44,086 nucleotides of DNA from Pelargonium nanum (Eukaryota > Streptophyta > Magnoliopsida > Geraniales > Geraniaceae). The stretch covers positions 1-44,086 of the forward strand of contig JAYMTF010000227.1 of assembly GCA_036897485.1 (NCBI GenBank). The letters are read 5' to 3'. Both the position numbers and the translations under genes were made by a program. This document shows positions 1-10,695 of this stretch, in pieces (position 1 is the first letter of the stretch; each line of letters begins with the position of its first letter). Below the pieces are notes generated by a model. That model saw only the letters and a list, made by a program, of their open reading frames with translations, did not search any database and was not told the origin of the DNA.

Positions 1-316
1 TATTTATTTATTGTTCTTGTATCACGAAAGTAGACGGATATCCACTATTGAGTTTTAAAATTATTTTAAATATGTCCCTTTTTTATTGAAATATTGTGTA
101 TTTCCTTTACTAAATTTTAAAAGTTTATTTCATAACAAATAATCTTCATTCTACTCATATTGCATATCAAATGAACTTATATTTTATCACAAAGAATAAG
201 CTCTAATTGTTTATTTAACTCCTTAATTTAAGGATGTAAATATGAGAATGATAAAAGTAGAATTAGAGGAGAGGGCGACAAATGATATAAAAGTAAAAGA
301 TATAAATAATAATTAT
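1..316. other. AT-rich intergenic DNA
   Basis: I see no gene, RNA or clear repeat here. The stretch is very AT-rich with short homopolymer runs and has no open frame of useful length. Confidence 0.6.
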
Positions 317-580
317 GGTGTATTTGGAAACATCATTTCATTTGAAATTATAGATTTGAGTCAAAGGATGTGTTTGTGAACTCCAAGAATTTGAATTTGA
401 ATGAAATCCAATAACATTCAAAACGTCCATAGAACATGTGATTTCAAATGACAACTCTTACTTTGTCATTTGAAATTCTATATTTTCTCAAACATTATAT
501 TTGTATTTGGAATGTAACATTTCATATTCAAAATTTCAAATGACGAATTTCGAATCAAATTTATGTTCCCGAATACAACC
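317..580. mobile_element. Palindromic MITE-like element
   Basis: The left edge (ggtgtatttggaaacatc) is matched by the reverse complement of the right edge (ggttgtattcgggaaca), giving imperfect terminal inverted repeats. The interior repeats motifs around 'catttgaaat' in both orientations, so the unit folds back on itself. Both sides are flanked by TTAT, a possible target duplication. There is no coding capacity, as expected of a non-autonomous DNA transposon of about 260 bp. The superfamily cannot be fixed from these ends. Confidence 0.5.
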
Positions 581-3500
581 TTATAATATTTTAATTGCAA
601 AATTGATTGATTTTAAGGATGTAATGTGACTTTAAAGTCTATTTTTGAAAATGAGTAATTTGGTATAAACAAACTAAAATAGGTGGATTTAACCATTAGA
701 TGGCTGGATTTATCACCGCCCGCTAATGGTTATCCCTTTGACAGGAGTAAAAAAAGAGGTAGTTTACAGTTTAAACCTCACATTAATTACACAACAAATA
801 ATTAATTAATATATCATATGTCTTTTGGAATGTACTGTATTTATGATGAAATTTAAATTCAAATACATGATCGCGATGCGAGATTGGATTGAGTAAAATG
901 GATTTTTGTCACTTAAAGAAAGGAGATTTTGAATTTGAAAACACAAACGAGAGACAAAAAGGAAATTGTGAATCAAGGTTATTCTTTTTCTTTCAAATAT
1001 AACGATATTTGTTTTTCAGTAGTTTCATAATATACACAAAGAAACAAACATTAGTGGACACTTTGTGTTTGCTGTTTAACGGTACAGTGACAATGACGTT
1101 GTATCTACAACTTTTGTACGGCCGATCACACACTTTCAGTGGGCCCCACACCCTTCTCACCCGTTTTCCGTTGCATAATGTAATTTCGTGGCCACCCAAT
1201 GTTTGGATGTGTAAGTGGTTTACAATTCTAGTTCAAAATTTTATAAGTGCTTCGACTATTTAAAAGACAACACGTGTACTTTTAATGTTATTCAGCTCTA
1301 ATTAATACTCGGGTCAAGTTAAGTCGATGGATACTGACTCCGACGAGGGAAATAAGACTTGGGATAAATGAGAAGGTTCGTAGTGGCCCATACCGATTTT
1401 ATGTCTTAAAATTAGTTTGTAGATGACGTCAACAAAACAACCTAAGCTAACCCACAACTATGAGAGTGGTGCACAACTATGCATAACACGTCCTAAAAAT
1501 TGTTGACATCACATTCACAAGACGGTTCAACATTTCGTTTCAGGTATTGTTTCGCGCTACGATGACTTCGCAAGTCGCTCTACGTCACCACCTGTTCTAC
1601 CTTCCATATAGTTATGACATGCACCTCTCATCTACACCTATACATCACAACAAATAAACAACACTAGTTTTTTTCTTTTGAAACAAGTTTATATGTTTGT
1701 TTTATTAAATGATAACAATGCCATTATGTCACAAAATTTAAAAAATAAATCTTTTAAAAATATGTTATTTTTCATTTGTTTTATAAAATAGTTGTTCATA
1801 GATACACCAACAAATGGTAAGAAAATTGTAGTATCCATAATAAACTCTAGCTTAATCGATGTTGTATATGGATTTTTTTAATGTGTGCAACCCTTGCACA
1901 GTCCACACGTAACAAACAAATTAATTATTTCCATATATTCATGGTTCAATAATAAATAGTCAACGCCTTCAGTTCATGGTTCATGCTTTCGACTTCCCAT
2001 TTATGGAAACTTTTGATGGCATTCACAGTAAGTTGTCACCTTCCCACCCCTATTTTTCTACTCCAAAATTGCCATTTTGCTTACTAGTTAGGTAAAGGTC
2101 CAAAAAGAGTAGTTCACCATTTTCATCCATTTATGAAACACATATAATTAATATGGTCCTAATGACTTGGTATAGATGACACATATATATGGTGGTCCAC
2201 AATACTAAAGCTATGTGCACAAATGTGTAATACAATTTGGTTTGTTAAATTTCTTTTATCGCTTATCCTAAATTTCTTTTTTCATTTCCCGTATTGTTGA
2301 TTAGAATGACACGAAGACTAGTAGATTAATGTTGATCCTTAATGGGATCGGTGATGAAATTTTTCTTGTTGTGTATACACTTGTGTGCTGAGGGAGTTCA
2401 TTAACGTTTTCGATGATTGTTGAGTTTTGGAGACTAATCGATGAATCAACTGTAAGAGGACTTTATAGACGTTAAAATGCACGAGAAAATGAGAAGAGTT
2501 GAAGAGTTTAAATCTACCAAGTTGAACAGTCGTACATTTCAAGTAAAACACGTTCAAACACGTTCAAACATGTTAGATTGAATAAATGTGCTAGTTGATT
2601 GGTGAATTGCTCTTAGTGAACGGCGTATGTTCAATCATTTTTTGCGAGATCAATTGATATTTATTGAACGGGCGTTTAATTGACTTGAACGATCATTCGT
2701 GTTGTACAAATCCAACTTCTAGCTTCAAGTACATACAAATTGTAATGTGAAAACCTTAATCTAAATTTGGACAGATAAAAAAATGGGCATAGTAGTATAG
2801 TGAATCCTAAAGAGATTCGTGTAAATTAATACTCTACACATTTTACATGTAGAATCTAGAAATTGACCTAACACGTGCCTCTTTCAAACCGGGTTAAGCC
2901 TTCTTAATTCGAAACTCAAAGTTTGTACCAAAAAAAATTTAGATCCCTAATTCATAACAATAATTAATATTATAGTGATGAAATTTGAAATATTTATATA
3001 AAGATAGAGTTTGTGAATATGTATTTTAAAAACAACAACTAGTCGAACATTAAAGGAATGAGATGTAGTTGACACAACTCTAGAGTAGAGTCAAGAAACC
3101 TAGATGATTTGGTGAAACTATATTATGAATTTTTATAGAAAGAAACACATGGGTTTAATGCAAATCCAGAACTTGTCATGTTACATGTCCCAAGCTGCTA
3201 TGGCATTGAGTTGTATTCGCATGATGTGTCATCCACAACTCCACAATAATGCCTTAAACAAAGGTGATGAATAATACTACACACCCCTTCACAATTTGCA
3301 ATATTTGGATGATATATGTTTCTCTTTTCCGTATTTTGTTATGTACGGTGTCATTGATAGAAAGAACCAATGCCTAAAACTCACATATCACAAAAGAAGA
3401 AGAATTTTATGTACAAATGTATAGTACAAAGCACGTCAATTAGGGTAACAAAATTAAACATGTATCATAACTAAACATTGATCAACATCCGAATAACAAA

Positions 3501-3610
3501 TGTAGAGTCCTATAAATTCTGCAGGAAAGGTCAAACTCAATCTTATATACTATGAAACATTTAAGCTTCACAAGTTTTTTTTATTTTTACTTTTTTCCTA
3601 TCTATATGTA
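581..3610. other. Intergenic DNA without recognisable genes
   Basis: About 3 kb of AT-rich sequence. The short open frames on both strands (for example 993-1263 and 2339-2557) have low-complexity or arbitrary composition, overlap each other in antisense and match no family I recognise. I see no exon series, RNA gene or complete transposon. Confidence 0.6.
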
Positions 3611-3915
3611 ATTCGCATCTTCACAATACATGTCTCTTTCACCGAGTCTCTCTAGCTCTGACACATTCTCGTGCCTCGGAACTTGCTAAACAAATAATTT
3701 TGCTAACTTAAGATCGTTATAGTTACAGTCTCGATTCACCTAGGTTTTAGTTACCGACACCCTGTTATTAGATCACCAACTTTCTTCATCTTCTGACATC
3801 GGACAAGCGTCAACCCCCATACATGGTACCACGTCTTTGTAGATACTTGTATTTTTGGTAAACATTTGTCGAACCTGGCCATTCTGATCCCTTTGTGAGA
3901 ATAGCAAATACCGCC
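3611..3915 (-). pseudogene. Decayed plastid 23S rRNA fragment (NUPT)
   Basis: Read on the minus strand, this is a diverged piece of chloroplast large-subunit rRNA. On the plus strand, islands match the antisense of plastid 23S in the right order: gcatcttcacaatacatgtc, tttcaccgagtctctct, tcggaacttgctaaaca, gatcgttatagttacag, agatcaccaactttcttc, gtcaacccccatacatgg, tgtatttttggtaaaca and cctggccattctgatccc. This is the domain IV region around the conserved taactataacg core. Differences from the remembered plastid sequence are mostly C-to-T and G-to-A, with small deletions, which is the pattern of old methylated nuclear insertions. The 'cccccatacatgg' and 'cctggcca' wording fits plastid better than mitochondrial rRNA. 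It cannot be a working rRNA. The edges are approximate; similarity fades after about 3915. Confidence 0.85.
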
Positions 3916-4416
3916 CATAAGGTGTCTCAGAGGTATCGACTCTTTCTTCCAGTCTGTATCAATGGATTTAGTAGTTTGACTATTTGAGAGTGGTTCTTAC
4001 TTCTTGGTAGCCATGAAAGCCATTTATTTCCTTAGACCTCATCTCAATCTCCACCACCTTTGGGTCAAGTATTGGGCTGTTGGTCAGCAATAACATAGGC
4101 CTAGTATAGCCCATAATCATGCATTTTTCATTGAATAAAAAAACTATTATTACTGATGAGATTGCAATGTACTAATAGTCTCCAAGCAAGTTAAATAGTA
4201 TTTTCGCATTGATAATATTTTCTAATCTAATACACATGTCCAGAAAAATCATGTCCCAATTCTCTTCCTTTTCAGAAAATCTAGAAATAAATGAAACGAT
4301 TAAATTCTTAATAGGAGATGTTGATGACATTTAATTGGATGAAAAAAAAAAACAGTTCATAAAAGATAATAAATTTAAAGAATAAGTTTTTATTTTTGTT
4401 AATAACCAGAACTTCG
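3916..4416. other. Intergenic DNA, origin unclear
   Basis: Non-coding sequence next to the plastid rRNA fossil. Part of it (to about 4060) could be more decayed plastid DNA, but I cannot align it convincingly. An A-run occurs near 4340. No gene is visible. Confidence 0.45.
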
Positions 4417-4641
4417 ATTAGAAATAGGCCTCAAGGAGGGTAAGAAAGCAAAATCTCCTCTTTGGGCCATAAGTTCATACAATCCGCAGCAATAATGGAA
4501 ACAACACCCACAAATGGGTGAATAAGGAAATTAGAAATAGGCCCCAAGGAGGGTAAGAAAGCAAAACCTCCTCCCTAAGCAATAAATTCATACAATCCGC
4601 TGCAATAACGAAACAACACCCACAAGCAGGTGAATAAGAAA
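4417..4641. repeat. 113-bp tandem duplication, two copies
   Basis: Copy 1 (4417-4529) and copy 2 (4530-4641) lie head to tail and share long runs such as 'ggagggtaagaaagcaaaa' and 'ttcatacaatccgc', ending in variants of 'caggtgaataag'. They differ by roughly ten substitutions and small indels, so the duplication is not recent. There is no coding potential, and I do not recognise the unit. Confidence 0.85.
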
Positions 4642-4834
4642 ATTACAAACAGTAGTTGACATATTAAAGAATATGTAAGCATCTACTAGATTAGATTATT
4701 GTATATTTACTTTACATATCACCCAAAGAACATGTAAGCAAACTAACATGATAATAGGAGTGGTTTAATATTAGTTGTAAATAAATAATCATTACACTAT
4801 GAATGATTTATTAGTCATATTATAACTTTTGTGT
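4642..4834. other. Short AT-rich spacer before the MULE
   Basis: There is nothing recognisable between the tandem duplication and the left end of the transposon. The exact left boundary of the transposon is not clear, so part of this stretch may belong to it. Confidence 0.4.
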
Positions 4835-5228
4835 GTTATGTTCATTTTTACATCATTTTGTACAAAATTCTCTGTAGACTTATGTACGAAACTCAATTTA
4901 GTATCCAAACTTTTATTGTACCAAATTTAGTATCTAGACTATTATTTCAAACCCAATTGAGTGCCCACCGTCAAATTCCGTCAATTTTACTGTTAATTGC
5001 TGATGTGGCATGCTGAGGTGGAAAATATTGTCTACGTGGCATCCAACGGATATCTGACGTGGAAATGAGTGGAAAAATTCATTTTTTAAAAATAAAAACT
5101 TACCTTTTCTCTCTCCTTCACTTAGATCAGGCCAAACCAGACTTGACCCACCGCCAGTCACCGTGTAGCCGGAGTTCAGCCACTGAGCAGGCCAAACCTC
5201 CACCTCCCGCCGCCGGAATCGAAGCCTC

Positions 5229-5256
5229 CGTTATAGCCGCGTGCAAGTAGTGCATG
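5229..5256 (+). repeat. 28-bp inverted repeat, left arm
   Basis: This is a perfect inverted match to 6161-6188 (see the 'gttatagccgcgtgcaagta' core). In this arm the minus strand is natural P450 coding sequence for the residues MHYLHAAIT just before the K-helix. Confidence 0.95.
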
Positions 5257-6163
5257 TTTTTCACTTCATCGTAACTAAACGATGCCGCTTTCGTCTCTGT
5301 CACTGATAGTTTGGCCTGAATCTCCCTGGCGACTTTGGGATGGCCGGAGATCAACCAGAGGAACCACGTCATCGTCGTCGACTTTGTGTCTCTCCCAGCT
5401 AGCACGTAGCTCGTGACGATGTCTCTCATGAACTTTTTCATGCTGTTCACATCCTGAAACCCTAAATCCGCCGTCGGCGACACAAATCTGGATAACAGTT
5501 TTTGAGCCTTTTCACGATCAGATTCTTCGGTTTTGAACCTAGAGTTTATAATCTCCACAGTGAATTGGTCGATTAAAGCTACGGATTCTCTGAATCGCTT
5601 TCCGGATCCGAAATTGAAGAACCGCTTCACCTTCCACACAATCGAAATCGACGACATGATTCGAGCAGAACTAGTCTCCACCGCGTAATTAAAAGCTTGC
5701 ACACATTATCGAACGTGAATTTCGCTAAAATCTCCTGCAAATCGACGATTCGGTCCTCGCCGGAGGCCCGATCGAGGTACGGGAGGAGGCGGTCGGAGAT
5801 CTCGAAAGCGACCATGTCGGAAATGAAGCGCTTGAGCGATTTGGTGTTGAATTCAAAGTTGGCGATTTTTCTCTGGACGGCCCAGAGGTGGGCGTCGAAG
5901 TTGAAGATTCCGCCACCGATGAGGTCGTGGAGGACGTAGCGGGAGCGAGAGCCTTTGACGTAGTTTTGAAAATTGGAGGAGAGGATGTGGCGGATGGTGG
6001 CGGGGTCGGCGGTGCAGAGGCTGCGGGAGAGGTTGAGGAAGGTTTGGACTCGGAGCGTGGAGGAGGGGGTGGCGGAGAGCATGTCAGCCACCCAGTCGTG
6101 GAAGCGGTGGCTGTTGCGGAGGAAGGCGGGGAGGTTTCCAATGAGGGGGTAGCCGGAGTCCAT
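5230..6163 (-). pseudogene. Truncated CYP94-type cytochrome P450 inside the MULE
   Basis: The minus strand encodes two overlapping frames that together resemble the middle of a CYP94 fatty-acid/jasmonate omega-hydroxylase. The first frame (6163 to about 5700) starts near the proline-rich hinge (YPLIGNLPAFL) and runs through WAVQRK and FEFNTKSLKRF. The second (about 5700 to 5230) carries WKVKRFFNFGS, the I-helix oxygen-binding motif AGRDTKST, and HYLHAAITEA just before the K-helix. The frame changes near 5700, where residues expected after FTFDNVCK are also missing, so a small deletion with frameshift is likely. The N-terminal membrane anchor, the K-helix ExxR, the PERF region and the haem-binding cysteine loop are absent. 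It therefore cannot be an active monooxygenase. CYP94 genes usually lack introns, so genomic or cDNA origin cannot be told apart. It might still be transcribed and give small RNA against an intact CYP94. The family call is good; the subfamily is open. Confidence 0.85.
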
Positions 6164-6188
6164 GCACTACTTGCACGCGGCTATAACG
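6161..6188 (-). repeat. 28-bp inverted repeat, right arm
   Basis: This is a perfect reverse complement of 5229-5256. Here the sequence is antisense to its natural P450 reading and sits immediately upstream of the fragment, contributing the ATG at 6163-6161 on the minus strand. Confidence 0.95.
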
Positions 6189-6625
6189 AAATCTGTTTTG
6201 CGCGGCCGGAGCCGGAGGAAGAAGCGCAGAGACGATGAGGCTTTTGTTTTGTTTTTTTTATTATTTTTTTTGTTTTTCTATTTTTAAATTCTAAAATTTT
6301 AGGCACATCATTTCATAAATAAATAATAATAAATAAAAAATTGTCACATCATCAAAAACTACAGAACTCAGCAGCCAATAGTACAAGCCATCACCCACGT
6401 CAGCGTCCATATCAGCGTTTTTTTTTCAGCGAGGCAGTACAACCTCCACGTAGGCAAAACTGAATGGATGAATTGACGGGATGTGACAACGGGCAAAATA
6501 TAAGTGTAGGCACTCAATTGAGTTTGAAATAATAGTCTGGTTACTAAATAGGGTACAATAAAAATTTTAGGCTACCAAATTAAATTTGGCGCATAAGTTT
6601 GGGCACCAAAAATACTTTTAACCCT

Positions 6626-6932
6626 TTCTTTTTTCTTCCGGAAATATAACGTTTCTCCATTACAAATCATCAAGGTGAAGAGAAAATATGACAGCAAGAC
6701 AAAGATCCATATATCTATTTTTTTCACAATCTGATTTCTATTTCTGTGTTGAAAACTCACTCTCAGTCGTATCTATCTACCATTCAACACTCGTACTCTT
6801 TCACCAAAAGCCTTTCTAGTTTCTACACACAGACCAATAAAGAGGACCTTGGAACCTCCCAGTCTTCCCCAAATTCTACTTCCAAAATTCCCTTGTTTTC
6901 TCCAAATTTATTTACATATTTACCCGCCAATC
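6626..6932 (+). promoter_or_regulatory. Upstream region and 5' leader of the RING ligase gene
   Basis: This AT- and CT-rich stretch lies between the MULE end and the RING gene start codon. Pyrimidine-rich runs from about 6755 to 6930 look like a plant 5' leader. The transcription start cannot be located. With the transposon ending only about 300 bp upstream, the MULE may form part of this promoter. Confidence 0.4.
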
Positions 6933-8698
6933 ATGTCGTCCTCCGAGTCCGACGTCAACGCCCCCATGCTCCGCCCCCGTCAGGCCGATTCTCCCTCCTC
7001 CGCCGCCCGCCCCGCCACTCTCGCCCTCCTCCTCGGCCGCGCCACCGGCCGTCGCGGCCCCTCCATGCTCGTCCGGGAGACCGCCGCTCGGGAGCTCGAG
7101 GAGCGCCGCGCCGACTGGGGCTACTCCAAGCCGGTCGTCGCGCTCGACATGACCTGGAACGCTGCGTTTGTTGTGGTGTCGATTGTCATGCTGATTTGCA
7201 CCGCCGACGAGCAGCCCAACACGCCGATCCGCCTCTGGATCTGCGGCTACGGCGTTCAGTGCCTGGTACATGTGGTTCTCGTCTGGATGGAATATAGGAG
7301 GAGAAACGCGAGGCGCGCTCGGGAGGAGGAGAGGGAGCAGCAGGTACAGGATGTGAACGAGAGTGAGGATGAGGATGGCAGCGAAAGGGGCTTCGGGAGT
7401 TCCAGCCGGTCGAGGTGAGCTGAGTTTGAGCTCAACTGTTCTAAATTGTCATGTTTATTTAGCAGAATTGCATAGATGTTTGTTATGAATTTGATTATCA
7501 CGGCTTCGGTTTTGCTTGAACTTTCTGAAACAATTGAGTAATTTGAGATGATATTCTAAGTTTAACTTTTAGCAGAATTGCTTAGGTTGGGTTTGAATTT
7601 TGAAATTCAATCTTGTGTAAAATTGTTCCAAGTAATGGAATAATATGAGCTGAACTATGCTAAATTCGACATTCCATTTAAGTTTAGCTGAACTGAAAAT
7701 AGGTTTGTCTTCAACTTGATTTTCAATTATTGAACTGATGGAGTATATTGTGAGGGTTTGTTTAGTTAGGTTCCGGCTACAAGGCATGTTGAGGAAACTT
7801 CTATCATTAGAAATTTTGATTAGGAATCTGCTCGGTCAACTTGTGTGGGAGTTCTTGTTTTAGAAGGAATTTGGAGTTGCCTGGCTCTTGGAATTAGTTG
7901 TTCGAAAGTTAGGTTCTATAGTGCAGATTGTGGTGGTTCTTCTAGTGTATGCATGTGAGGAACTACTAGACATGTCTTGTTAAGTATCTGGCAGCTGCTA
8001 CAGAATAGCAAAGGCAAACATTATCATGTGCTCATTGAAGGAAATAGCTAACTATTCTTAGCCAAGATTTCGCCCAATTTGTATGCTGCCTTTGTTTTGG
8101 ATGTGAAGATTCTTCTTCATGGATGGCTGGGCTCTTGTATATGTATGCCATTGCTTGTTTAGCAAACTAGTGTAGAATTGAAAATGTTTTATGTCTGTAA
8201 GTAGATTATGCTGACCATAAAATGGCGTTTTGTTGTGTTGGAAGTTAGACTTCGGAGCTTTCAAATTTGGCCACTCCAAACAAAGCATATAACCATTGTG
8301 GCAAGAATAGGAAGAAAGGTTGAAGAAGTAAAACGAAGCAATGAGTTCTGGAGAATGAGTACCTTCAAAATGTGAAGTGGGTTGGATTTACATCATGTGA
8401 AATTATAATGAAAATGAACCAAAATAGCCATGTAACAGAATAATAAATATAGACTGAGAAATATGGTTAGTATAGTCATGTCAGTAAGGATGTTTATTAT
8501 ACATTTTTAGGCATCTTTCTGTAAATCATGTTTCCAGTATGCTTATGTTTCCAACAAATAGAATAGTTTACCAATGAATTTGAAAACTCTATAATTTGTA
8601 GCTGAATCTCCCATGATTTCCATTATACCATGATCTACTAGTTAATTGGCAATGATAGAGCAGTTGTGGTGGCTGTGCTGGCAATGTGTATGTGTGTG

Positions 8699-8733
<35 letters not shown>

Positions 8734-10695
8734 CTACTGGGATCCATAAGCCTTCTTATTATAAGATATCATTCTGTTTTGCACATCCTACCAAGACTAC
8801 ACATGCATCATGCAAGTAAACAACTAAAACTAAGCATAGGACTCAAGTAGTATATATCAATTTATCAATTGATTGGAATTAGTACACCTAGGATTATTGG
8901 GTAGTTTATTTAATTATAATTTTTCCATATATCAAACTCTCTTAATTCCCCTAAACTTTTTGTAAAGAAGATATGTTGTACAGAGTTTGATTCTTGTTAA
9001 CATAGGAGAAAATGAAGTTTCAGGGAAATTGGTTATTGTCGGAAGGAATTGCCCTGAAAAGTTCTTTCTCATGCAAGAGATATTACTAGTAAATTCTCAG
9101 TGCTTGCACCCATGGGCTCGTTCAATCTGATGCAAACAAAACTTTCATCCTACTGCTGTGTATATACATACTAGAGTTCATGCTTATGGATCCTGAAGCT
9201 AGAAAAATCAGAATCTAGATCATAATTGACCAATCTGAAAACTTTGTTACTATGTTATCTTCTAACCTTCACTTTCTTTTCTATACCATCTGCAATAAAT
9301 TATATGGTGCCTTACTTAATGTATTATTAATTATTCATTTCTAACGATTTGGTGATGGATATCTTAGTTTCGCTAAAAGATGTGAATCAGTGAATACAAT
9401 GGCATCATTTCTCTGGTGGATTGTTGGCTTTTACTGGGTAGTTTCTGGCGGAGATACCCTTCTACAAAATGCTCCACGTCTTTACTGGTATGCCTCAAAC
9501 CAATCTGATAATTTGAACATCCTTGTTTTGCGTGTTTGGCATATAATTCAGTACTATGGGGGTATGAACATCACACTTATCAACACTTTCATGGAAAAGA
9601 AACTACTCCATACACAATGTTTGGGAGGAAAGAGTGGGGAAATTAGGAAATTTTAACCTTATTTTGATTGAATGTTAGATGCAATACTCAGTAGCCTTAT
9701 GAATTGACTGTGTAGTACCGAACACAAATTCGTAAAGTTTATCAACCACTTGAGTCCCTAATCCCTACTGATAGATAAGATAACGACTTTGAGCAAGGAT
9801 CCCTAATTCTGATTTTTTGCAGGTTGGCTTTAGTATTTCTGTCATTTGATGTGTTCAGTCCCTACTGATAGATTAGATAACGACTTTAAGCAAGGATCCC
9901 TAATTCTGATTTTTTTCAGGTTGGCTGTGGTATTTCTGGCATTTGACGTGTTCTTTGCCATCTTTTGTGTTGTTTTGGCATGCTTGATTGGGATTGCTCT
10001 CTGCTGCTGCTTGCCATGCATTATTGCAATTCTTTATGCCGTAGCTGGGCAGGTAATAAGAATTCATTATTATTATTTTTTATTATATGATAGGCAATAC
10101 TAATAGCACCTTAAGGGAGTCTCAAACCTGAGATCTCGAGGGGACCATGCGCCTTAAAACACTTGCCCGAATGGTTGTTGGACATTATTAAGCATGAGTG
10201 ATTCTATCATGCAAGATTCTTAATCAAATTGTAAACCTTTTTGTAATTCTTAGTTCTTACTGCTTTATTGTTTTGATCATTGCTTGAGTGACTAAATAGG
10301 AAGGTGCATCAGAAGCAGATCTCAGCGTCTTATCCAAATACAAATTCCAAATATTGGAAAATGATGGAAAGGCCATTGTTGGAGCCGGGAAAATGATTCC
10401 GGAAGAAACAAGCAGCGGTTACTTGGCAAATGAACGTATACTTCTTCCTGAGGACGCAGTAAGTATTGTTATCACTAAAATACAATTACTGAAGAATTGG
10501 TTTCGACTCTTTTAAATTTATTTCTCCCGACAGGAATGCTGTATATGCCTGAGCCCATATGAAGATGGCGCGGAACTCCATACTCTTCCTTGCAACCATC
10601 ACTTTCACTCTACATGCATCGTGAAATGGTTGAAGATGAATGCAACATGTCCCCTCTGCAAGTACAACATTCTCAAGGGCAACGAACAGGTATAA
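6933..10695 (+). CDS. RIE1: Membrane RING-H2 E3 ubiquitin ligase, RIE1-like
   Basis: Five exons: 6933-7414, 9368-9487, 9920-10052, 10300-10458 and 10534-10695, all with GT-AG introns, giving a 351-residue protein. The N-terminal block [20 protein letters not shown] and [12 protein letters not shown] is the signature of the plant RIE1/At1g68070/At4g11680-type RING family. Hydrophobic segments lie at about 72-90, 99-119, 173-187, 202-222 and 225-242, the last two with a cysteine-rich stretch (CCCLPC). The C-terminal RING-H2 has ligands C300, C303, C318, H320, H323, C326, C337 and C340. It should accept ubiquitin from an E2 at a cell membrane; substrates are unknown. The ATG at 6933 is chosen over the in-frame 6849 ATG because conservation starts there. 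Exon 1 is strikingly GC-rich compared with the rest. The start of exon 3 is duplicated upstream (see the 97-bp repeat). RIE1 orthology rests on family features and the VAC14 neighbour; a paralogue is possible. Confidence 0.9.
8702..8730. repeat. (GA)n microsatellite
   Basis: About 14 uninterrupted GA units in the 1.95-kb first intron of the RING ligase gene. Confidence 0.97.
9762..9953 (+). repeat. 97-bp tandem duplication of an intron end and exon start
   Basis: Copy 1 (9762-9858) and copy 2 (9859-9953) each hold the polypyrimidine tract, the AG acceptor and the first ~35 bp of exon 3 of the RING gene, with about ten differences. Only copy 2 runs on into the full exon. Copy 1 has its own usable acceptor at 9821-9822, but splicing there would read [14 protein letters not shown] and then a stop, because the exon breaks off into the second intron copy. 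Confidence 0.92.

Larger units (their letters stand above)
4835..6625. mobile_element. Mutator-like element carrying a P450 fragment (Pack-MULE)
   Basis: The two ends are long, diverged inverted repeats. On the left, about 4878-4965 contains 'acttttattgtacc', 'actattatttcaaac' and 'caattgagtgcc'. On the right, about 6510-6610 contains the reverse complements 'ggcactcaattgagtttgaa' and 'gggtacaataaaaa'. The inverted repeats are about 90-110 bp, as in Mutator-like elements, and subterminal parts carry cacgt/ggcat-type motifs on both sides. Inside, GC-rich sequence (about 5110-6240) is mostly a cytochrome P450 fragment that differs sharply in composition from the AT-rich ends. There is no transposase frame, so the element is non-autonomous and fits the Pack-MULE definition (MULE ends plus captured host gene DNA). 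I could not identify a 9-bp target duplication, so the outer edges are uncertain by tens of bases. Confidence 0.75.

Noticed and set aside
993-1263. Overlapping frames on both strands
   Set aside because: They overlap in antisense, have no recognisable domain and no splice context or leader.
3611-3915. A mitochondrial 26S rRNA insertion
   Set aside because: The wording around 'cccccatacatgg' and 'cctggcca' fits the plastid 23S that I remember better than the mitochondrial version.
5127-6163. A functional P450 gene
   Set aside because: It lacks the membrane anchor, K-helix ExxR and haem-binding cysteine, changes frame internally, and lies inside transposon ends.
5888-6238. 116-codon plus-strand frame rich in Gly, Glu and Val
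   Set aside because: It is antisense to the P450 fragment and owes its openness to that fragment's GC-rich codons.
9390-9656. An independent 88-residue protein
   Set aside because: Its first part is exon 2 of the RING ligase; the rest is read-through into the intron.
10070-10200. A SINE or LTR remnant in RING intron 3
   Set aside because: A phrase like 'ctcaaacctgagatct' recalls tRNA-like B boxes, but no A box, tail or flanking duplication can be seen.
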